DNA of 64,000 nucleotides from Magicicada septendecula (taxonomy: Eukaryota > Arthropoda > Insecta > Hemiptera > Cicadidae): NCBI GenBank assembly GCA_034769895.1, contig CM068375.1, forward strand, positions 251,017,542-251,081,541, written 5' to 3'. Both the position numbers and the translations under genes were made by a program. The number at the start of each line of letters is the position of its first letter. Position 1 is the first letter of the stretch. The notes beneath the pieces were generated by a model. That model was given only the letters and a program-made list of their open reading frames with translations, did no database searches and was not told where the DNA came from. This document shows positions 47,409 through 57,423 of the stretch, in pieces.

Positions 47409-50400
47409 GTGTTTTATTGTGTATGAACGTTTAACTATGTGAACAGTGTGATTTTGAAATGGATTGTCTTATGGAGTGATTTATGGTCAATGATAACAAA
47501 TAATAAGTTGCATTGTATATTCTTTTGTGTGTTAATGTTAAATGTATTTGTGTATTACATTATGTTGTGTATTATATGTATTCTTATGTAAACCATGTAT
47601 GTAATAGGAATTTATAGTTTAATTGATTTAATAATAATTATAGAATGTTTCAAACTAAATAAGTGATGAAAGTAATGGTGAAATTTTAATTGATTGAATT
47701 ATATAATGGAGATAAATTAATTAATTAATTTAAAATGTAGTATAAAAGAGATTTGATAATGAAGTTAAATGATTTTATGAGATTTAGATTATCTAAAGAG
47801 TAGTATATGATAAAACATATAATATGTTGGGATATGGAGTTATATTGTTATTAAGAGATAAGTGATGAATTTTCTGAAGTAGGTGTCAATTATCATATTA
47901 AGGTGAAATATTATAAAAGATAGAGTTTGGGTATAATTATTTTAAATAAGGCATTTGAGTTAGTCAAAGTTAACTCTAATGGGTGTTAAATGAAATAAGA
48001 ATTTTGAAGAAAATAATACAGAAACAGGGTAGTAATAGGGACACAGTAGTGATAGTGCATATAGGAAGAAAGAGAGGGTAATGTAATTAGAGTAAATAGT
48101 TGCTGGTGATATTTTGTAGTATGGGTGAAGTGGTAAGGAGTGATCAACGTGCGTCGTTGGGCAGGTAATTGTGAAGGGTCGAGGAGTGATTGCTGAGATT
48201 ATTGGGAAGGGCAAAAGGTTATGAATGGAATTGCCAAGGTCGGGAACACACATCCTAGTTACAAAGAGGGTATTAGATATTTTATTATAAGAGGAGAAGG
48301 GTATAAGTGGAATTAGTGTTTAAGGTGGTTATTATTGAGAGATTGGTGTCGCCCAATATGATTCTGTTAGTGATTATTAGTAGGAAGAAAGGGAGTAAGA
48401 TTATAGATATAAATGCCCATTCAATAAGTTGAATCATTGTGAATAACGGAAAATCACTCAAACTAATTGATGATCAAAATGAAAGGGTTAAATAGAAAAT
48501 TCATAGTAGAAAGATAATAAGAAATGAAATGTGATGTAACATGAATGTTAATAATAAATTTGAATTTTTATAGAATTAAATGGTACAATGATAAATAATT
48601 AAAAGTTTGATATAAAAGAGTTGATGGAAATAATAATAGTAATGTTTATAAATTTTTATACAAATTATTTAATTGTGAATTGTTTGGTTAAATGTAGCTA
48701 TGATATTGTTCATGTATATTATGTTATTATGCAAGATTAATGGGTGATTTTGGGAGTTGTTTGGTGTTATTATAAGTGTAAATCAATTGTGGAATGTAGA
48801 GACAGCAAATGTAGCAGGAATTAAGTTTAGATATAGGTAGGCTATTGCAGTGGCGGCATGTGCCACTGCAGGTAGCGTTATGGGTTGATGAGTAACGCAC
48901 AAATACGTTACCATCATCGGAGGCCGAAATCGGCGGTACACTGTACAACTTTGATACCCCCCTTTTCGGGCGATTACTGTCTTACCAGCACTAATCGTGG
49001 GTTTGGACGACAGCCAGCTGTGGGCAGCAATTGTAACACTGACCATGGTTGGTTGTCCTTGAAATTGGTGAAAACTGAAATTAAGGAGGGGAAATCCCCG
49101 GAAATATGGAACAGCGGCTATCACCTTGTTCGAGTAGGAACAGCAAAACAGGTGATAGACCCGTTTTAAGGGTATAATTATGTAACATTCAGATATGATG
49201 ATATCTGGCATTTATAAAATGTAAAGCCGAAGCAAGGACAGGAGATGCAAAAATTCCTCCACCAATTCAGTCCTTGTGGAAGCAACTGGACACCACAGTC
49301 CAGTGGGGGGTCATAGTGTGTGTGGTAAGGAGGTTACTACAGGAGTAGTAACGTTAAATGAATATCAAATATTAAGTAGATGACATTAATACTGGTGTCA
49401 AGCATAAAATAATTATGATTTCGCTTTGAAGAAATTAGTATCAGGAAAACTGATCAATGAATTTTAAATAGCTAGATTGTTTGCCATAATGAATTTGTGT
49501 TTAGGATTCTATATAATAGATATATAGATAAATTGTGTTGATTTTGTTAAACTTAAGGAATTATTTTATAGGTTATTGCCTTAGTATAAGAGTATATTTT
49601 CTTGTGTTGAAAAGAGTTAAAATATTATTGGCTGGAGTCAAAATTTCTGATAAAATATAGGAATGCAAAAGAGGAAGAGACCTCTATCATAATTCTTGTT
49701 TATATATGTATTAAAGATGTTAGGAATTAAGTAAAACCAATGCCCATTAACATAAACCAATGCAGCTAAGGGGAGACAGATCAGTTGGGGATATGGCATT
49801 ATACAAGGCCACTATTTGATTTTTGTATTCCATGTTTCAGAGTTTGGTGATGCTGTGACGGCGGTCCTGAGCTGGCCAGCGCGTCAGAGCAGGGACGTCA
49901 AGTGCTTGAGTGGCCTTGCGGTGTTGGGATCTCGCAAAAGAAGTCCAGTAAGGTCAGGCAGGTATTGTCACGATGACTGGACCAAGGGTAAGTTAACAAT
50001 ATTTCTTTTATATAAACACTACAGGGGGTTGTGGCGACATATCTTGACTGATCCCGTTAGGAAGTATGAATGAGTCAATGAGATTTTTTATGCTTCAGCA
50101 TAAAACCTCTCATTGAGGGGGTTTGTAATGGTACATTAAATCAGTATAGGGATTTGGGGGTACAAGGAAATATAATTTTATATTTATTTCAAATGTAATC
50201 AAATATGTAAGAATAGAGGTTTCCCAAAAAATGATACAATGCAGTTCGCTACGATGAGTTGGCGTCAAGGTCACTGGTGTACGTGCAAATTGTCAGCAAT
50301 GCATACGCAGCAACAAACAGGACACTCCTAAAACGTCATCGAAACATATAAAACGTAATCGTTGTGATGTAACACAATGCCATCATCATCTGAGAACAAT

Positions 50401-50806
50401 AGATTCGATGACGAATTATCCCTTCCACTTAGGAAGTAGAGGCCATGTTCTCAGCCCCAGTCTACTCAACACCGTTAGTGCAACAGCACGTTACAAAATC
50501 TGCTGGCCACCAATTGCCAGCAGAAGTCTTTAAAAGTGAAAAAGCAAAAAATGTAGTTAAAGTGAGTGTTTTTTGAAATCAGTTATACACTAACAGAATA
50601 AAAATGTAAATTAACGTCAGTGGTAAAAGAACAGAAGCAGTTAACGTTCGGCCGAACACCTGCCGGACAATGTGGAACGTCTGACGAGAGCTTCAATCCT
50701 CAAAAATCAGAGAAGTCGAAATTCAAATCAATACCTCTTTTTTTTCTTTTTTTAAGCTCAAAATTAACTTGTAATCAAATGTACCTGTAAAATAACTTGG
50801 GGCAAG

Positions 50807-50808
<2 letters not shown>

Positions 50809-50858
<50 letters not shown>
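50809..50858 (+). repeat. (TG)25 microsatellite in LTR of unit 10
   Basis: A pure TG tract of 50 bp, the longest of the array. Confidence 0.95.
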
Positions 50859-50862
<4 letters not shown>

Positions 50863-51500
50863 CGTGCGTCGGCATATATCTACAGAGTCATGGGCATTGG
50901 TTTATGTTACGTGACCAGATAACGTGACAAGTTTAAACTGCAGTAAGTTTTCTAACATCATTAAATATGAAATCAGAGAAGCTGGAAATAATACAAATGT
51001 AATTGAGATGACGTACAGTTAATACGGCGGAAATACGTCGCCACCATTTTGTTAAGTATTTGATGAAGACTCCATTTTGTTTTTTGTATTTGCTAAAAAA
51101 TTGAAATATCAAGAGTATTAAAACACAAGTCTTTCAAATCTAATGTCATCAGAGTTCATTATTTTCAAATGCCCATACTGTTTCTCCTCTGCTTGCTTGA
51201 CAACGACCCTGGACCAAAATGAGAAAAAGTTATGTTGGCAACACGTGCTGTACACCAATGTAAATAGTGTGAGGAAGGTAGTGGGTTTCAAAAGGTAAGT
51301 CACTGCTAAAAAATATAAATAATCACATGGTTTGTTTAGTAACAAATGGCAGCCCGAACTAGTAACGTTATATAAAATTTTATTTATATAAACAAGCCTG
51401 CAAGAGAGACAGGATGGGTATGGAAATAATGTACAACGTAATACGTACGTAGTTAGGTTATGTTGTGTATAATTGTATGTTAGATATACAATATTTTAAA

Positions 51501-52304
51501 ATGGCAAACAACAAAGAGATTGGAGTTGAAATGAGCGAGTCGGCTGGTGTGGGAGAACCAGGGGTTCAATCAACCCCAGTAAATTGGTCCAAATAATACA
51601 GCTTAACTGAGTCAGCAATAGATGACTCGAGTACTCAGTCAACTCCAACCTCAACAAAATGTAACAATCAATTTGATAATGATATAATGAATATGTTACG
51701 AATAATATCAAAGGATATTCATAAGCAAAAAAGTGAAATTAAAGAAATAAAAAATAATTTTGATGAGAAATTCAATGCACAGAGTGTAAAGTTTGATAAT
51801 TTTGACGAGAAACTTAATGCACAGAGTGTAAAATTTGATGAAAAGTTTGACAAATTTGATGAGAAATTTAATGAAGTGAAAAACGAAATTAAGAGACAAA
51901 ATTTTAATTTTGATAAACAGATTAACGAAATAAACGCATGTTACGAAAATATGAAAGAAAAAATAGTAGCATCAGTTAGCGAGGTGTTTGATAGGCAAAT
52001 AAACAGAGTAAATAACATAATTGATAACTTTACAAAGAAGGAAGTACACGAAAATTACGAGAGTAAAATGGGGGTAGAGAATAGTGGAGAAACAGACAAA
52101 TTAAACGTAAATGAAGACGGTCAGATGACATATAATGAGGTAAGTGGTGTTGAGAATTATGACAATATAAGTAAAAATATGGTTTTAGAGAACGATGGTG
52201 TGAATATTGAGAGTACTGATGAAATTTTAGAGGAAGCAGAAATTAATGATGGAATGTTAGTGTGTGTTAATGAGTCAGAGAGAAAGTGGAGAGAGAATAT
52301 ATAG
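51501..52304 (+). pseudogene. First-frame region of unit 10, broken
   Basis: A type B gag-like region with the doubled coiled-coil module. About one break. Confidence 0.6.
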
Positions 52305-52313
52305 GTAGAGGGG

Positions 52314-52913
52314 TTGCAGGGGGTAAATTTTTCCCGTGATGTTGTAGTTGGGGGTGAAGAAAAGGTTTCACGAGCGTATTTGGAAGACACATGGTCTGCA
52401 AATAGCCGTCCCTGGATTTTTTGTGCACCTGATAGGTGGTGCAATAATAAAGTAGTAGTGTCCCCTGCATATACTGAGAGAGAAAGTGTGATAGGAAGTT
52501 ATGACGGGAGACATGGTGAAAGAGAGTTGTGTGTTAATTGGGAGATGGAGTTATTTAGAGTGAATAGAAATTATAAAGAATTGGTGGAAAGGTTAGGAGT
52601 AGAGATGGTGCATAATTATAGTGAAATTTTACCTGATGTTGAAGCGGAGGTAGTAGCAGAAGTAGATGATAATGTTGACGAATTATTAACTTACCTGATT
52701 ATGACAGATAATACTAAAGGTGACAGGACCATACCCGATCGTGAAAAATTATATGATATGGTAATATGGAATGATCATATTAATTATAAGGATACGGTGG
52801 AAGAATATGACAATATAAATAATTATTACATTGATAATAATAATATAATGTATTCGATAATAAATGACTTGTATAGACCTAAGATTAGATGGTTATTTGA
52901 TGATGGTGGATAA
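52314..52913 (+). CDS. Orphan second frame, unit 10
   Basis: About 200 open codons with the same translation as unit 8. No family is recognised. Confidence 0.5.
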   Translation: MQGVNFSRDVVVGGEEKVSRAYLEDTWSANSRPWIFCAPDRWCNNKVVVSPAYTERESVIGSYDGRHGERELCVNWEMELFRVNRNYKELVERLGVEMVHNYSEILPDVEAEVVAEVDDNVDELLTYLIMTDNTKGDRTIPDREKLYDMVIWNDHINYKDTVEEYDNINNYYIDNNNIMYSIINDLYRPKIRWLFDDGG

Positions 52914-54682
52914 GTGTTTTATTGTGTATGAACATTTAACTATGTGAACAGTGTGGTTTTGAAATGGATTGTCTTATGGAGTGATTTATGGTCAATGATA
53001 ACAAATCATAAGTTGCACTGTATATTCTTTTGTGTGTTAATGTTAAATGTATTTGTGTATTACATTATGTTGTGTATTATATGTATTCTTATGTAAACCA
53101 TGTATGTAATAGGAATTTATAGTTTAATTGATTTAATAATAATTATAAAATGTTTCAAACTAAATAAGTGATGAAAGTAATGGTGAAATTTTAATTGATT
53201 GAATTATATAATGGAGATAAATTAATTAATTAATTTAAAATGTTGTATAAAAGAGATTTGATAATGAAGTTAAATGATTTTATGAGATTTAGATTATCTA
53301 AAGAGTAGTATATGATAAAACATATAATATGTTGGGATATGGAGTTATATTGTTATTAAGAGATAAGTGATGAATTTTCTGAAGTAGGTGTCAATGATCA
53401 TATTAAGGTGAAATATTATAAAAGATAGAGTTTGGGTATAATTATTTTAAATAAGGCATTTGAGTTAGTCAAAGTTAACTCTAATGGGTGTTAAATGAAA
53501 TAAGAATTTTGAAGAAAATAATACAGAAACAGGGTAGTAATAGGGGCACAGTAGTGATAGTGCATATAGGAAGAAAGAGAGGGTAATGTAATTAGAGAGT
53601 AAATAGTTGCTGGTGATATTTTGTAGTATGGGTGAGGTGGTAAGGAGTGATCAACGTGCGTCGTTGGGCAGGTAATTGTGAAGGGTCGAGGAGTGATTGC
53701 CGAGATTATTGGGAAGGGCAAAAGGTTATGAATGGAATTGCCAAGGTCGGGAACACACATCCTAGTTACAAAGAGGGTATTAGATATTTTATTATAAGAG
53801 GAGAAAGGTATAAGTGGAATTAGTGTTGAAGGGGGTTATTATTGAGAGATTGGTGTCGCCCTATGTGATTCTGTTAGTGATTGTTAGTAGGAAGAAAGGG
53901 AGTAAGATTATAGATATAAATGCCCATTCAATAAGTTGAATCATTGTGAATAACGGAAAATCACTCAAACTAATTGATGATCAAAATGAAAGGGTTAAAT
54001 AGAAAATTCATAGTAGAAAGATAATAAGAAATGAAATGTGATGTAACATGAATGTTAATAATAAATTTGAATTTTTATAGAATTAAATGGTACAATGATA
54101 AATAATTAAAAGTTTGATATAAAAGAGTTGATGGAAATGATAATAGTAATGTTTATAAATTTTTATACAAATTATTTAATTGTGAATTGTTTGGTTAAAT
54201 GTAGCTATGATATTGTTCATGTATATTATGTTATTATGCAAGATTAATGGGTGATTTTGGGAGTTGTTTGGTGTTATTATAAGTGTAAATCAATTGTGGA
54301 ATGTAGAGACAGCAAATGTAGCAGGAATTAAGTTTAGATATAGGTAGGCTATTGCAGCGGCGGCATGTGCCACTGTAGGTAGCGTTATGGGTTGATGAGT
54401 AACGCACAAATACGTTACCATCATCGGAGGCCGAAATCAGCGTACATACACTGTACAACTTTGATACCCGCCTTTTCGGGCGATTACTGTCTTACCAGCA
54501 CTAATCGTGGTTTTGGACAACAGCCAGCTGTGGGCAGCAATTGTAACACTGACCATGGTTGGTTGTCCTTGAAATTGGTGAAAACTGAAATTAACAGGGG
54601 GGGGGGCACTTAGGGGAAATCCCCGGAACTATGGAAGAGCGGCTATCACCTTGTTCGAGTAGGAACAGAAAAACAGGTGATA

Positions 54683-55141
54683 GTAAATTGGTCCAAAGAA
54701 TACAGCTTAACTGAGTCAGCAATAGATGACTCGAGTACTCAGTCAACTCCAACCTCAACAAAATGTAACAATCAATTTGATAATGATATAATGAATATGT
54801 TACGAATCATATCAAAGGATATTCATGAGCAAAAAATTGAAATTAAAGAAATAAAAAATAATTTTGATGAGAAATTCAATGCACAGAGTTATCAAACAGA
54901 AATATCAAGAGTATTAAAACACAAGTCTTTCAAATCTAATGTCATCAGAGTTCATTATTTTCAAATGCCCATACTGTTTCTCCTCTGCTCGCTTGACAAC
55001 GACCCTGGACCAAAATGAGAAAAAGTTATGTTGGCAAACACGTGCTGTACACCAATATAAATAGTGTGAGGAAGGTAGTGAGTTTCAAAAGGTAAGTCAC
55101 TGCTAAAAAATATAAATAATCACAAGGTGTGTTTAGTAACA
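54683..55141 (+). mobile_element. Composite partial copy ending the array
   Basis: After unit 10 come about 205 bp of first-frame (coiled-coil) sequence and then, from about 54,900, 242 bp equal to the 3' part of the LTR-like block (unit 1 positions 942-1183), with a splice donor GTAAGT and the terminal GTAACA. Array similarity stops there and unrelated DNA begins. This is where an LTR element would end against flanking DNA. The coiled-coil piece has its own mix of type A and type B variants, so it is not simply a continuation of unit 10. Confidence 0.75.
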
Positions 55142-55663
55142 AATTCATGAAAATAAATGTTAATAATTATTCCCAATTAATGGTAAATATGTTTTATTTA
55201 TAGAGTAAAATGTAATTACAGGGATTTTGTTTGATAAAAGAAGGGTAAAACATTTTCAGCAATTTGAACTTCATCATAAAGAAAAGATCACGAAGATAAC
55301 CTCCAATAGGCAACTCGATACTACAATCGAATGCAAACATTGACAAGCCTAGTCCCGCCATACAAACGAAATAATTATTAATTTTTTTTTACTAAACCAT
55401 TAGACAAATAATAATAATTTTTTTTTCTTTAATAAAATCAAAATAAGAAGGAGGAATTCAGGCTTACAATCGCATTATTACGCTACGGTAATTAACATCG
55501 TTGATCGAAGTGAACCCTATAACTCGCTAACTCATCGAGGTTAATAATTTTAATTTATGTAAAATAAATAATTTAAATAAACAAAATACAAACAACTAAT
55601 AAATATTATAAGAAAACGAAAACATAAAGTTACAATATACAAGAAAATTACAACTCGCACTGA
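55142..55663. other. Flanking AT-rich DNA, no gene seen
   Basis: AT-rich sequence between the array end and the Helitron helicase remnant, with several T runs. It may be eroded Helitron or host intergenic DNA; no coding frame or repeat is recognised. Confidence 0.5.
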
Positions 55664-56293
55664 TGGCTGTGCGAAAGGGCCATTTTAGCTCCCAAAAACG
55701 ACAGCGTTAAATATGTTAACAATCTCATACAGGATATGCTTCCCGGCAACTCTACTACTTATTCATCCATTGATTCAGTAATGGATACTGAACAAGCTGT
55801 TTATTACCCTACGGAGTTCTTAAATTCTCTGGAACCCCTGGGAATGCTGCCACACAAGTTGACTTTAAAAAAAGGATCCCCTATCATTCTATTACATAAC
55901 ATCGATAGGCCAAAACGGTGCAATGGAACAAGACTCATCGTAAAGAATCTGTTGCCCAATGTAATAGAAGCTACGATCATTACGGGGAATGCTGTAGGAG
56001 AAGACGTATTTATCCCTCGCATTCCGTTGATACCCAGTGACACAAATATGCCTTTTGAGTTCAAGCGATTGGAGTTTCCCATCCGGCTTGCATTCGCTAT
56101 GAGTATCAACAAGACACAGGGGCAATCACTTGGTGTGGCAGGCATTTACTTGGAAAGTCCATGTTTTTCGCACGGGCAATTATATGTAGCTTGCTCAAGA
56201 GTCGGCACACCAGATAATTTATTTGTCTGTGCTCCGGACGGACAAACGAAAAACAGTGTACCATCAAGCTTTACAGTAAAAATGTTGAGATAA
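55664..56293 (+). pseudogene. Helitron helicase C-terminal fragment (PIF1-like)
   Basis: 209 open codons read WLCERAILAPKND at the start, then GTRLIVKNL, FEFKRLEFPIRLAFAMSINK, TQGQSLGVAG, FSHGQLYVACSRVG and LFVCAPDGQTKN. These are the last conserved blocks of the PIF1-family helicase domain of Helitron rolling-circle transposons (helicase motifs V and VI region). A full RepHel protein is well over 1,000 residues, so only the C-terminal end is present; the Rep domain and the Walker motifs are missing. The frame opens at a TGA at 55,661-55,663 and the first ATG is at 55,736. It is a 5'-truncated remnant. No hairpin-CTRR terminus was identified downstream. Confidence 0.9.
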
Positions 56294-56467
56294 ATTTAGC
56301 TGAATTTATGCTTAATTTTTTTGGATCTTTGTATTATTTAAAAAAATTATTATTATTATTTAATTATTGTAATATAAGAAGTTTTTGTTAATTTTTGTTA
56401 TTGTTTACAAGATCCTCACTTATAAACATTGTTAATATGTCTAACTAGTAAAATATGTTTTCGGTAT
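56294..56467. other. AT-rich tail after Helitron fragment
   Basis: A poly-A/T-rich stretch, probably the 3' flank of the Helitron remnant. No terminal hairpin or CTRR end could be assigned with confidence. Confidence 0.4.
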
Positions 56468-57423
56468 TGTGACGATTTAAATTGTAAACAAATAAAAAAA
56501 TAATAATAATAAAAATATAAAATGGGAAGTTAGTGAAAACCATTAAATCGCACTATTAAACCAAATACCCCTGAACTAACTCATAATAGTAATGAGAATT
56601 AAAAAGGGAATTTAACTAAAATAATTAATTAAAACTGAGAAAGCAAAAGTCAAAAAATAAAACTGTTAACCCTTTATTAAATTTATCATGCTATGACTTG
56701 TGTATACCGGATCCAACTTGCATACCGACCCGGCATTAAATAAAAATACCTGTAAACTATAATGTAAATAATTAATAATTCAAAGTCACTAGTAGTAGTT
56801 GTAATAAATTCTGTAGACAAGCAAAGTCTCGATTGTTTATTTTGTCGAACTGTAAGACTGTATTACTAATTAAAAGTTGGAACTATATTATGGCGGAGTA
56901 TTCGCTCCGCATCGTTACAATTTTCCTGTTGTAACAATGTAGGACTTGAGATGCGACTTTCAATCTGTAAACAGCTCCATGCGGGGCTCTGCACAAAATG
57001 TTTTTTTTATTTTATTTCGTTATTAGCTTCCACTAACAGTGTGGAGATATAGATCTATGTAACTAAAATGTAGTGTGTTTTAACAGATGTGAAAGAAGAA
57101 AATAAGTGTGTAAGGTGACATCCCCTATTAAAAAAAAAAAAATGGTTCAAATTATGTGTAATTCCATCATAACGTGAAACGAATATGTAAACTCCAATAC
57201 TACTGTGCTATTACAAATGTGATGTGAATAATTGTGAATAGTGAAGACTAAGACCTCAACTGCATTTACACTACCGCTGAGAAACAGGACAACTTCATGC
57301 TAGATGACACCATAACATCCACTTCATCGTTAGTTGACTCCGAGGACATCCACTGGAAAGACTACCACGATGACAACCCACTACTAAGAGAGTACAGAAG
57401 AATCACGCGGCAGGACATGGACA
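56468..57423 (+). repeat. 956-bp direct repeat, left copy
   Basis: Nearly identical to 59,888-60,845, beginning TGTGACGATTT and ending CATGGACA. The body is AT-rich. It contains the hairpin GCGGAG/CTCCGC near 56,893-56,910, and a short coding-like tail (DDNPLLREYRRITRQDMD) in the last 150 bp. In this copy similarity stops at 57,423 and unrelated sequence follows. The TG...CA ends look LTR-like, but no target duplication or primer site is evident. Confidence 0.85.

Larger units (their letters stand above)
44636..50115 (+). mobile_element. Array unit 9 (type B), twin of unit 7
   Basis: A 5,480-bp copy that appears identical to unit 7. LTR-like block 44644-45841, first-frame region 45998-46799 (broken), second-frame region 46809-47408 (broken), hairpin block 48846-49352, 85-codon stretch 49816-50073. 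Confidence 0.85.
1..54682 (+). repeat. Tandem array of ten 5.4-kb LTR-element units
   Basis: The same unit recurs head to tail ten times, with starts at 1, 5427, 10852, 15990, 21415, 28132, 33637, 39117, 44636 and 50116. Spacings are 5426, 5425, 5138, 5425, 6717, 5505, 5480, 5519 and 5480 bp. Each unit holds one LTR-like block followed by one internal region, so the array reads LTR-internal-LTR-internal. It is already under way at base 1, so its left end lies outside the window. By eye the copies differ by a few percent or less, so the array is young. The (LTR-internal)n reading is an inference from the TG...CA block ends, the purine tract before each block, the primer-site-like motif after it, and the fact that the array's right edge falls at the predicted LTR end. 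Confidence 0.93.
50116..54682 (+). mobile_element. Array unit 10 (type B), incomplete last unit
   Basis: The last recognisable unit stops within the hairpin block and joins a composite partial copy. LTR-like block 50124-51344, first-frame region 51501-52304 (broken), second frame 52314-52913 open, hairpin block from 54353. It matches unit 8 closely up to about 52,930, then diverges with several private variants, which marks the right edge of the dimer duplication. Confidence 0.85.

Noticed and set aside
1-54682. A tandemly repeated host gene family, rDNA or histone cluster
   Set aside because: No rRNA, tRNA, histone or other host product is recognisable. The unit has LTR-type borders and a gag-like frame instead.
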